Source: Candidatus Electrothrix aarhusensis (GTDB lineage Bacteria; Desulfobacterota; Desulfobulbia; Desulfobulbales; Desulfobulbaceae). Taken from it: a DNA stretch of 64,000 nt. The stretch spans positions 1-64,000 of the forward strand of contig MTKO01000120.1 of NCBI GenBank assembly GCA_004028505.1. The letters are read 5' to 3'. Shown here piece by piece: positions 55,505-64,000 of the stretch. Under the pieces are notes generated by a model, which saw only the letters and a list, made by a program, of their open reading frames with translations, was not told the origin of the DNA and did no database searches. A program made the translations under genes and the position numbers. Position 1 is the first letter of the stretch, and every line of letters starts with the position of its first letter.

Positions 55505-57166
55505 TTACATCATTCCGCCCATTCCGCCCATTCCACCCATTCCACCCATTCCACCAGGCATACCGCCACCCATACCAGCACCAGCATCATCTTTTTCTGG
55601 CTCATCAGCAATCATGCACTCGGTGGTCAACAGCATACCGGAAACTGAAGCGGCATTCTGCAGAGCTGTGCGAGTAACCTTGGTCGGATCAATAACACCG
55701 GCAGCGATCAGATCGCCGTACTCTTCAAGGGCAGCGTTAAAACCAAAGGCGCCTTCCAGACCTTTGACCTTCTCGACAATAACAGAGCCTTCACAACCGC
55801 AGTTAGAAGCGATCTGACGAACCGGCTCTTCCAGAGCGCGTCTGATGATCTGACGACCGAGATCCTGCTCACCTTCAAGCTTCATTGCGTCAAGAGCCTT
55901 GATGCAGCGCAGGAAGGCTACACCGCCACCAGGAACAACGCCTTCTTCAACAGCAGCACGGGTAGCGTTGAGTGCATCCTCAACACGGGCTTTTTTCTCT
56001 TTCATTTCAATCTCGGTGGCAGCACCGACATTGATGACAGCAACACCGCCGATCAGCTTAGCCAGACGTTCCTGGAGCTTCTCACGATCATAGTCTGAGG
56101 AAGAATCCTCGGCCTGGGTACGGATCTGTTTAACCCGTGCAGCCAATTTTTCTTTATCACCAGCACCGTCAATAACGGTGGTGTTGTCTTTATCAACAAC
56201 AATACGCTTGGCGGTTCCGAGATCGTTAACCGTGATGTTCTCCAGCTTGATACCCAGATCTTCGGTGATAACCTGTCCACCGGTGAGGATAGCTATATCT
56301 TCCAGCATAGCCTTACGACGATCACCAAAGCCCGGAGCCTTAACAGCAGCGATGTTCAGGGTACCGCGCAGCTTGTTAACAACCAGGGTAGCCAATGCTT
56401 CACCATCAACATCTTCTGCAATAATGAACAGCGGCTTACCCATTTTGGCAACAGCCTCAAGGATAGGCAGCAGGTCCTTCATGTTGGAGATCTTTTTCTC
56501 GTTGATCAGGATCAACGGATCTTCCATATTTACTTCCATGCGATCCGGATCAGTCACAAAGTACGGAGAAAGGTAACCGCGATCAAACTGCATACCCTCA
56601 ACAACGTCCAAAGAGGTCTCCATGGATTTTGCCTCTTCCACGGTGATAACGCCTTCCTTGCCCACTTTGTCCATAGCCTCGGCAATGATGCTGCCGATGG
56701 TGGTATCGTTGTTGGCAGAGATGGTACCGACCTGAGCGATCTCGCTCTGCTCTTTGGTGGGCTGAGAAATCTTGGCCAGCTCGGCAACAACTGTTGCAAC
56801 AGATGCGTCGATACCGCGCTTGATCTCCATAGGATTGGAGCCAGCAGCAACCATCTTCGCGCCTTCACGGTAGATAGCCTGGGCCAAAACAGTTGCAGTA
56901 GTGGTTCCGTCACCGGCAACATCAGAGGTCTTAGAAGCAACCTCTTTTACCATCTGAGCGCCCATGTTCTGGAACTTATCTTTGATATCAATCTCTTTGG
57001 CAACAGTTACACCGTCTTTGGTGATAACCGGCGCGCCGAAAGATTTTTCAATCAGAACATTACGTCCCTTAGGTCCGAGGGTAACCTTTACTGCATCGGC
57101 CAGGCAATTTACACCAGCAAGCATAGCCTCGCGGGCTTTGCCGCTGTAATATAATTCTTTGGACAT
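55505..57166 (-). CDS. groL: chaperonin GroEL
   Basis: The 60-kDa chaperonin that folds proteins inside a double heptameric ring with GroES. 553 residues, full length. [11 protein letters not shown] and [12 protein letters not shown] form the ATP site, PGGGVAFLR closes it, and the C-terminal tail is a GGM repeat ([15 protein letters not shown]) that lines the cavity. It follows groES by 64 bases on the same strand. Confidence 0.98.
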   Translation of the reverse strand: MSKELYYSGKAREAMLAGVNCLADAVKVTLGPKGRNVLIEKSFGAPVITKDGVTVAKEIDIKDKFQNMGAQMVKEVASKTSDVAGDGTTTATVLAQAIYREGAKMVAAGSNPMEIKRGIDASVATVVAELAKISQPTKEQSEIAQVGTISANNDTTIGSIIAEAMDKVGKEGVITVEEAKSMETSLDVVEGMQFDRGYLSPYFVTDPDRMEVNMEDPLILINEKKISNMKDLLPILEAVAKMGKPLFIIAEDVDGEALATLVVNKLRGTLNIAAVKAPGFGDRRKAMLEDIAILTGGQVITEDLGIKLENITVNDLGTAKRIVVDKDNTTVIDGAGDKEKLAARVKQIRTQAEDSSSDYDREKLQERLAKLIGGVAVINVGAATEIEMKEKKARVEDALNATRAAVEEGVVPGGGVAFLRCIKALDAMKLEGEQDLGRQIIRRALEEPVRQIASNCGCEGSVIVEKVKGLEGAFGFNAALEEYGDLIAAGVIDPTKVTRTALQNAASVSGMLLTTECMIADEPEKDDAGAGMGGGMPGGMGGMGGMGGMGGMM

Positions 57167-57230
57167 TGTATCTAACTCCTTAAATATCTTTTAACGTCTG
57201 AATAAAAATAGGTTGGCATCGAGAAAAAAC

Positions 57231-57524
57231 TTATGCTGCTGCGATAACACCGAGGATATCGTCTTCGCGCATAATGAGGTAACTTTGACCGTCGAATTTT
57301 ACATCCGTGCCGCCATATTTGGAGAACAGCACCCGGTCGCCTTCCTTGACGTCCATAGCTGTACGCTGACCAGCATCAGTCATTTTACCCGGACCAACTG
57401 CGACAATCTCGCCTTCAGCCGGTTTTTCTTGAGCAGAATCAGGAATGATGATACCGCCTGCTGTTTGTGTTTCTTCCTCCAGTCTCTTAACCAAAATACG
57501 GTCATTCAGTGGACGAATGTTCAT
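57231..57524 (-). CDS. groES: co-chaperonin GroES
   Basis: The lid of the GroEL cavity. 97 residues with [15 protein letters not shown], the mobile loop [15 protein letters not shown] and [30 protein letters not shown] lies eight bases upstream of the ATG. The leader has two CCGG-type hairpins (57570-57645); I see no CIRCE element (TTAGCACTC-N9-GAGTGCTAA), so regulation is probably not by HrcA. Confidence 0.98.
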   Translation of the reverse strand: MNIRPLNDRILVKRLEEETQTAGGIIIPDSAQEKPAEGEIVAVGPGKMTDAGQRTAMDVKEGDRVLFSKYGGTDVKFDGQSYLIMREDDILGVIAAA

Positions 57525-57619
57525 GGATAAATCCTCCTCTAACTTGATTGATTGTTTTATTTCATATCAAAGCCGGACGACGCTGACGCATCCTGCCCGG
57601 CTTCATGTGGTTTCAGAAA

Positions 57620-57645
57620 CAGAAGCCGGGTATATTCGGCTTCTG
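57620..57645. promoter_or_regulatory. hairpin upstream of groES
   Basis: CAGAAGCCG pairs with CGGCTTCTG around an eight-base loop. A second stem (AAGCCGG with CCGGCTT, 57570-57602) lies between it and groES. The two could form alternative structures in a 5' leader. They have no T run, so they are not ordinary terminators. Confidence 0.4.
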
Positions 57646-57755
57646 TCATTTTGATCCGAGAAACAATAGGGACGGATTTTGAAAAATCAAGGGACAAAGA
57701 GAAAAAAAAATATCTCTCAATTGTTTGAAATAAAAAAAGAAGGAAAAAAAGAGGC

Positions 57756-58834
57756 TTATTTCACTTGAACAATCCAGTCATGCGGGTCCGAGGTTGCCCC
57801 ACGCTGCACTTGCTGAATCCCATCAAAGAAGCGTTGGGCAAGCGGGCCGGTTTCACCGTTATTGATCATAATGGTATCCCCCTTGTATCCGAACTCGCCA
57901 ATGGGCGAAATCACCGCTGCTGTACCCGAACCAAAGGCCTCGGTCAAGGAGCCATCCTCAGCAGCCGCTATGACCTCATCAATGGTAATCCGGCGTTCAC
58001 TGGTGGAAATATCCCAATCCGCAGCCAGCTGCAAGACCGTATCGCGGGTAATACCGGGCAGAATAGTACCACCCAGAGGAGGCGTGACCAGTTCGTCGTT
58101 AATAATAAAAAAGATATTCGAGGTGCCCACTTCTTCTATATATTTACGCTCAACCGCATCCAGCCAGAGAACCTGGGTATAGCCCTTCTGCTGGGAGGTG
58201 GTATGGGCCTTGATAGAGGCTGCATAATTTCCCCCGGTCTTGACATTGCCCACCCCTCCTGGGACAGCCCGAACGTATTCGTCTTCAACATAAATCTTGG
58301 TCGGGCTGAATCCTTCCGCGTAATAGGCCCCAACCGGGCTGCAAATGACAAAAAACAGGTACTCATTGGCCGGACGAACGCCCAAAGCTGCTTCACTGGC
58401 AATCATGGCGGGCCGGATATACAGAGCACCTCCTTCGGTCTGGGGAATCCACTCACGATCCAGGTAAATCAGACCCTTCATGGCTTGCAGCACCTTTTCC
58501 GCCGGAATACGGGGCATGCACATACGAACCGAAGAATCATTGAAACGATTAAGGTTATCCATAGGCCGGAACAGGAGCACAGAACCGTCTGCTCCTCGAT
58601 AGGCCTTGAGCCCCTCGAAAATCTCCTGACTGTAATGCAGGACCATTGCAGCCGGATCAAGCTAAAATTGCCGTAAGGCCTGATTTCCGCATCATGCCAG
58701 CCATGCTCCTTGTTCCAGCGCATGGTGAGCATGTGGTCGGTAAAATGTTTGCCGAATCCTAATTGATTCTGATCCGGCTTTTCTTTCAGATTCTCTGCTT
58801 TGTGCAGAGTGACATCAAGTTCGTTTTTCAGCAT
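57756..58834 (-). CDS. ilvE: branched-chain amino-acid aminotransferase (one frame break)
   Basis: A fold-type IV PLP enzyme that makes valine, leucine and isoleucine from their keto acids. The main frame carries LHYSQEIFEGLKAYRG, YIRPAMIASEAALGVRPA, GGVGNVKTGGNYAASI (Schiff-base lysine), EEVGTSNIFFIIND and TEAFGSGTAAVISPIG. The first 60 residues (MLKNELDVTLHKAENLKEK ... RPYGNFSL) are in another frame. One G added at about 58658 joins them to DPAAMVLHYSQE and gives 359 residues, the normal length. The start has a GGAAAG ribosome site. Confidence 0.92.
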
Positions 58835-58870
58835 TTTTCTTTCCTTGTATGGGCAGCGGAAACTCCCCTG

Positions 58871-59263
58871 TCAAAACCAATCTTCAAGCCGCAAATTTTC
58901 AACTCTCGAAAATTCTTTCGTATTATTTGTTACTAGAACACAATTGGCACATAAGGCAGTGCCCGCAATTAATGTATCATACGGCCCTATGGGAGTGCCC
59001 GCCTTTTCTAGTTTTGCCCGAATAATTGCTGCGGTTTTGGCCTCTTTATATGTAAAAGGAATTGTGCTGACAACCGAAGTCAACGAACTCAACTGTTGTT
59101 GTCTTTTTTCAGGACGGTCTGATTTGGCAATACCCACTTCCAATTCAAACAAGACAACGGAAGCGACAGCGATTTCTTTTGGCGACCTAGATAAGAGATT
59201 TTCAGCAACCCGGCCCATGCCCTTAAAGAAATAAATCAGCGTATTGGTATCGAGCAAGTACAT
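58871..59263 (-). CDS. VapC-type PIN-domain RNase toxin
   Basis: A 130-residue PIN toxin, an Mg-dependent RNase (tRNA or mRNA). MYLLDTNTLIYFFKGMG gives the first acidic residue, VLFELEVGIAKS the second, PYDTLIAGTALCANCVLVTNNTKEFSRV the third and fourth. Complete. It starts three bases after the stop of the antitoxin gene, a typical toxin-antitoxin layout with the antitoxin first. A distinct, degenerate vapBC lies at 14631-14790. Confidence 0.9.
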   Translation of the reverse strand: MYLLDTNTLIYFFKGMGRVAENLLSRSPKEIAVASVVLFELEVGIAKSDRPEKRQQQLSSLTSVVSTIPFTYKEAKTAAIIRAKLEKAGTPIGPYDTLIAGTALCANCVLVTNNTKEFSRVENLRLEDWF

Positions 59264-59265
59264 GG

Positions 59266-59499
59266 CTACAGCTTTTCCCTGGGAGAATCCTTACCATTAC
59301 TGGAGCGTAGCTCTTCAACAGAAGGAAAACTTTCTTTCCAGCTACCTACCAGTTCAACAACATGTTGGGGCCACTCGGTCCTAACATGCTTTTTGATCAT
59401 GTCAGCAACTAATCTGCTTACAGATAGCTGGCTCGATTTGGCAGCTTTTTTCAGCTTATCTTCAGTTTCGTTATCCAGATATATTGTTACCTGTCCCAT
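59266..59499 (-). CDS. ribbon-helix-helix antitoxin
   Basis: A 77-residue CopG-like antitoxin. VTIYLDNETEDKLKKAAKSSQLSVSRLVADMI is the ribbon-helix-helix DNA-binding part; the charged rest (SFPSVEELRSSNGKDSPREKL) would mask the toxin. It is the upstream partner of the PIN toxin and probably represses the pair. Confidence 0.88.
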   Translation of the reverse strand: MGQVTIYLDNETEDKLKKAAKSSQLSVSRLVADMIKKHVRTEWPQHVVELVGSWKESFPSVEELRSSNGKDSPREKL

Positions 59500-59955
59500 A
59501 ATGATCCTCCGTAGCTTCAGAATAAAATATAATTGGAAGTATAATTGTAAACCTCGGTAGTGTCAATAGGGGGACTGACCTTTTGCCCTATCCCTCAATC
59601 CAGCTCCCAACCTTCCGCTTATACGACCTCCCACCCCTATTCATGATACCTGCAATATCCATATTGCGTTTTTTTCTTTTTTTGTCTTGACGACACCACT
59701 CTTCGTAATTACTTATTCATCCATAAAGGAAAGCGAGACTTTCCATGCTATATGGAAATAAATATCGTATATAAGCATGGTATAATAAAAACAAGAGGTC
59801 AATTCTTATTAAGAAAAAAATAAACAAGATCTCTTGACATAAAAAAGACTCGAACTTACCATTTCACCAGGAAAATGAGTATATCATCCATACAAGATGA
59901 TCAATAAATAAAAAGGCAATATTTTATTCTTCAAAAGACAAACAAGGAGGGTATT
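59500..59955. promoter_or_regulatory. Hsp20 upstream region with a promoter candidate
   Basis: 456 bases without a gene between divergent units. GGGGACTGACC (59570-59580) resembles the RayT-associated motif at 49790. TTGACA at 59835-59840 followed after 17 bases by TACCAT is a possible sigma70 site; CTTGACA with a downstream ACCATTT also loosely fits a sigma32 heat-shock promoter. AAGGAGGG just before 59956 is the Hsp20 ribosome site. Confidence 0.4.
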
Positions 59956-60393
59956 ATGAACGTCAGCATTTGGGATCCTTTTCGTGAGATGGAAGCATTG
60001 TTGAATACCTACACAATGCCTGCAAGAAGGAAAGCGACAGCGGAAGACAACGGTCCTCTTGAAACAGGAGACTGGGCACCTGTAGTTGACATCCTTGAAA
60101 CAGACAACGAGTTTGTTTTAAAAGTCGAACTTCCGGGTGTGGAAAAAGATGATGTACAGGTGGCTATCGACAATCGCATCCTAACTGTTAAAGGAGAAAA
60201 GAAGAATGATGACCAAGACAAGAAGGTACACAGAACCGAATGCAGATACGGTTCTTTTGTCAGACACTTCACCCTGCCACAGGATGTGGATGTAGATAAA
60301 GTGGAAGCGACCTGCAAAAACGGAGTGCTCAGCTTGACACTGACCAAAATAGAGCAGGCAAAACCGAAGCAGATTGAAGTAAAAGTTCACTAA
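59956..60393 (+). CDS. Hsp20/alpha-crystallin small heat-shock protein (cytosolic)
   Basis: A 145-residue holdase that keeps unfolding proteins soluble. The alpha-crystallin domain runs from WAPVVDILETDNEFVLKVELPGVEKDDVQV through ILTVKGEKK and YGSFVRHFTLPQDVD to CKNGVLSLTLTK, and the IxI-like tail is IEVKVH. No signal peptide, so cytosolic. First of two adjacent Hsp20 genes; the second is exported. Confidence 0.93.
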   Translation: MNVSIWDPFREMEALLNTYTMPARRKATAEDNGPLETGDWAPVVDILETDNEFVLKVELPGVEKDDVQVAIDNRILTVKGEKKNDDQDKKVHRTECRYGSFVRHFTLPQDVDVDKVEATCKNGVLSLTLTKIEQAKPKQIEVKVH

Positions 60394-60504
60394 AAACTCT
60401 TACATCGTGCAAGCGCACAGGAGGCATATGTAACGGATTTCACCTGATGGAATCCGTTACATCTCATATTAATTTTCATTCTTTTTTATTATGGAGGTTC
60501 TGCA

Positions 60505-61182
60505 ATGAATGGCCGAATGCAAACAAAGGTATTGATATTTACAGGAATAACGGCACTTCACCTCATCTTACCAATTACGCCGCTGAGTTACGCCGCAGGG
60601 TCGGCAAATTCTCCAGACGTGATCACCCAGGAATTGAAAAGCACCAAGCCGAGCCAGGAGACAGAGGAGAAAAGCGGCGACAAGGTTCCGATACAACGGA
60701 ATGCCACCAAAAAAGATCGGGAGAACTTTGCCGGTCCGCTGCGGGACTTTCATCGTGAGGTTAACCGGCTCTTTGATCGGACGTTTCACGATTTTGGATT
60801 TCCCTCTTTTGATTTTGACAGACCCTTTATGCACAGCGCTGGCCGCATGCTCAAACCTATGACGGATCTTGCTGCAAGCGATAAGGAATATACCGTCACC
60901 GTAGAAGTACCTGGTGCAGAAAAGGACGACATCAAGATCGAAGTCGCAAATAATATCATGACCATTCGCGGCGAGAAAAAACAAAAAAAGGAAGAAGAGA
61001 AGAAAGACTACTACCGGCAGGAACGTTTCTACGGCTCTTTTCAGCGCGTGCTCTCATTACCGGAAGACGCTGACCAGGAAACCATTAAAGCGACCTTTAA
61101 CCAAGGTGTGCTCACTGTTACCATGTCCAGAAAAGACATGCCGAAACCAGCTGTGCAAGAGATCGAAATCCACTCCAGTTAA
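60505..61182 (+). CDS. exported Hsp20-family protein
   Basis: A 225-residue small heat-shock protein with a signal peptide: MNGRMQTKVLIFTGITALHLILPITPLSYAAG, cleavage likely after YAA. A 45-residue charged linker follows (TKPSQETEEKSGDKV), then a region FHREVNRLFDRTFHDFGFPSFDF and the alpha-crystallin domain (YTVTVEVPGAEKDDIKIEV, IMTIRGEKK, YGSFQRVLSLPEDAD, FNQGVLTVTMSRK). The export signal is unusual, as Hsp20s normally act in the cytosol; this one would act in the periplasm. It starts 112 bases after the cytosolic copy with a GGAGG ribosome site and may be co-induced with it. Confidence 0.88.
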   Translation: MNGRMQTKVLIFTGITALHLILPITPLSYAAGSANSPDVITQELKSTKPSQETEEKSGDKVPIQRNATKKDRENFAGPLRDFHREVNRLFDRTFHDFGFPSFDFDRPFMHSAGRMLKPMTDLAASDKEYTVTVEVPGAEKDDIKIEVANNIMTIRGEKKQKKEEEKKDYYRQERFYGSFQRVLSLPEDADQETIKATFNQGVLTVTMSRKDMPKPAVQEIEIHSS

Positions 61183-61231
61183 TCACCTCCCCTTTTCCCC
61201 GTTTTCAATCCCTTTTTCCCTGCTGCCAAAT

Positions 61232-61263
61232 AAAAAAGGCCGTCCATAAGGACGGCCTTTAAA
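61232..61263. terminator. bidirectional intrinsic terminator
   Basis: AAAGGCCGTCC pairs with GGACGGCCTTT around ATAA, with A and T tracts on either side. It ends both the Hsp20 unit and the ATP synthase F1 operon. Confidence 0.85.
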
Positions 61264-61288
61264 AACAAAACTGGGTGGCAAACAAAAA

Positions 61289-61705
61289 CTACAACGAAGT
61301 CCGCTGCGCCACTGTAATCCTAGCAACAGCCCGCTGCAAAGCAACCTCGGCCCGAATTCGGTCAAGATCCTCAGCATGCGCCTGAGCCTGCGCCAAGCGT
61401 TCTTCTGCTCGCTCTTTGGCACGCAGGGCGCGGTTCACGTCAATATCGTGCCCAAACTCGGCTGTTTCCACCAAAACGGTGACTTTATTATTGGACACCT
61501 CGGCAAAACCACTGCTGACCATCAGGAATTTTTCCCGCTTATCCTGTTTAAAGACCAAGGTACCTGTTTTAATCGCGCTCAAAAACGGAGCATGATGCGC
61601 CAGCACACCAAACTCCCCCTCGACACCCGGTGCGGTGACGATGTCCACATCCTCATTGACGATCTGTCCGTGGGGAGTTACTACTTCAAGATGAATCTGT
61701 GCCAT
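61289..61705 (-). CDS. atpC: ATP synthase F1 subunit epsilon
   Basis: The rotor subunit that links gamma to the c-ring and can brake ATP hydrolysis. 138 residues: a beta-sandwich (HLEVVTPHGQIVNEDVDIVTAPGVEGEFGVLAHHAPFLSAI) and a helical hairpin (RALRAKERAEERLAQAQAH). Last gene of the F1 operon, 30 bases after atpD. Confidence 0.95.
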   Translation of the reverse strand: MAQIHLEVVTPHGQIVNEDVDIVTAPGVEGEFGVLAHHAPFLSAIKTGTLVFKQDKREKFLMVSSGFAEVSNNKVTVLVETAEFGHDIDVNRALRAKERAEERLAQAQAHAEDLDRIRAEVALQRAVARITVAQRTSL

Positions 61706-61735
61706 TGTTTCCTACCTCAGGTTCGCTTGAACGAA

Positions 61736-63223
<1,488 letters not shown>

Positions 63224-63231
63224 TCAGCCCT

Positions 63232-64000
63232 TCAGTGCTCAGCACCACCAACGATATCCATAAGATCGCCGGTAATGGCCGCCTGGCGAGCCTTATTGTA
63301 TAATTGCGTCAACTCTTTGATAATATCTCCGCATGCATTGGTTGCATTATCCATAGCCGCCATTCGGGCCGCATGCTCACCGGCCGCAACCTCAATCATA
63401 GCATGGTATACCTGCACATTCAGATGCAGCGGGAGAAGGGCCTCCATAATCTGTTCAGGATCGGGCTCATAGATATATTCTACAGCCGTACCGGTCTTTG
63501 CCCCCTTCTCCTGTTCAAGAGGTTTGATGGGCAACAGCGTTTCCTCGGTCGGCCGCTGTTTGGCCATAGAAAGAAAGCGTGCATACACGACCCGCACCTC
63601 ATCAGTTTCTCCTGAAAGGAAATTCAAGGTGGCACTCTGAGATATGGCCCGGGCATTGAACATCTTAAAGGTACTCATGATATCCTTATAGGATTCACGA
63701 ATCTTCCCGGATCGCCTAAAGGCCTGAGCAGCCTTATTGCCCACTGTAATCAGGCTAACCTCTTTTCCTTCTACCTCAAATTGATTTATGAGCTTCTGTG
63801 CCTTGGAGATAATATGGGCATTAAAACTTCCGCAAAGCCCTCGGTCGGAGGTGACGACAATAAGTTCCACAGTCTGCACATCACGAACTTCCAGAAGTGG
63901 CTGGTTGCTGTTCGTGCCGCCGGACAGATCCTTCATAGCCTCGGCAAATTTTTCCGCATAGGGCCGGAAAGTCTCCATTCTCTCCTGCGCACCGCGCAGT
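63232..64000 (-). CDS. atpG: ATP synthase F1 subunit gamma (5' end outside the window)
   Basis: The central shaft of F1. The visible 256 codons start in mid-gene: LRGAQERMETFRPYAEKFAEAM matches the end of the first long helix of gamma, which normally begins about 35 residues earlier, so the gene runs past base 64000. LIVVTSDRGLCGSFNAHI and the C-terminal EHAARMAAMDNATNACGDIIKEL are family motifs; the latter contacts the beta subunits. The order atpG-atpD-atpC is the standard F1 order. Confidence 0.93.
   Translation of the reverse strand, partial: LRGAQERMETFRPYAEKFAEAMKDLSGGTNSNQPLLEVRDVQTVELIVVTSDRGLCGSFNAHIISKAQKLINQFEVEGKEVSLITVGNKAAQAFRRSGKIRESYKDIMSTFKMFNARAISQSATLNFLSGETDEVRVVYARFLSMAKQRPTEETLLPIKPLEQEKGAKTGTAVEYIYEPDPEQIMEALLPLHLNVQVYHAMIEVAAGEHAARMAAMDNATNACGDIIKELTQLYNKARQAAITGDLMDIVGGAEH

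Noticed and set aside
57765-58676. Plus-strand open frame of 303 codons opposite ilvE
   Set aside because: Antisense shadow of a well-conserved gene.

Overview
The window looks like a chromosome segment of a Gram-negative, anaerobic Desulfobacterota bacterium, most likely of the Desulfobulbales (sulfate-reducer or cable-bacterium relatives). This is inference from several signs: a mitochondrial/spirochaete-type EF-G, a dedicated selenocysteine tRNA, a NIL-domain ferredoxin, LarB, and ATP synthase F0 genes placed far from the F1 genes. No database search was possible, so the genus is left open.

Layout. 1-2.4 kb: a transposase, a DUF2188 gene, a candidate small RNA with its own promoter and terminator, and a perfect 20-bp palindrome. 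2.4-6.2 kb (minus strand): eukaryotic-type hisA, a RecA-fold ATPase and fusA. 6.8-10.9 kb (plus): a GT2 glycosyltransferase, a large methyltransferase and two lipoproteins. 10.9-14.6 kb (minus): pbpC, rsgA and a small membrane protein. 14.6-17.8 kb is accessory: a vapBC remnant, an IS701-like element carrying a MITE, and an AT-rich methyltransferase. 18-24.3 kb: tRNA-Pro, tRNA-Asn beside asnS, a conserved unknown, a secD-secF fusion and larB. 24.5-28.5 kb: a Cache-domain hybrid kinase facing a free Hpt protein, then tRNA-Sec. 28.7-34.6 kb: a small HX3CX2C protein, a UvrD-type helicase, and a PqqD / HprK-related kinase / nucleotidyltransferase cassette followed by a Tat-signal protein.

34.7-37.9 kb (minus): hemL-atpZ-atpI-atpB-atpE. 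38.7-42.9 kb (plus): trpCF fusion, rpe, a small membrane protein and pgi. 43-47.2 kb: a second hybrid kinase, two phosphotransferase/kinase genes and a NIL ferredoxin. 47.3-50.7 kb is a second accessory region: a MITE hit by an IS5-type element that was itself hit by another MITE, then an Abi_2 gene and a RayT transposase. 50.7-53.7 kb (minus): a DUF89 protein, a TtcA-like protein, a lipoprotein and hisB. 54-59.5 kb: rhomboid protease, a small protein, tRNA-Met, groES-groEL, ilvE and a vapBC-like pair. 59.9-61.2 kb: two Hsp20 proteins, the second exported. 61.3-64 kb (minus): atpC, atpD and the 3' part of atpG, which runs off the window.

A recurring oddity is that twelve protein genes, several of them housekeeping, each carry one reading-frame break that a single added base repairs, mostly in a short homopolymer. 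In all twelve the total length becomes a multiple of three once one base is added. This looks more like a sequence or assembly error pattern than twelve real pseudogenes. I annotate these genes over their full extent and give the break position.
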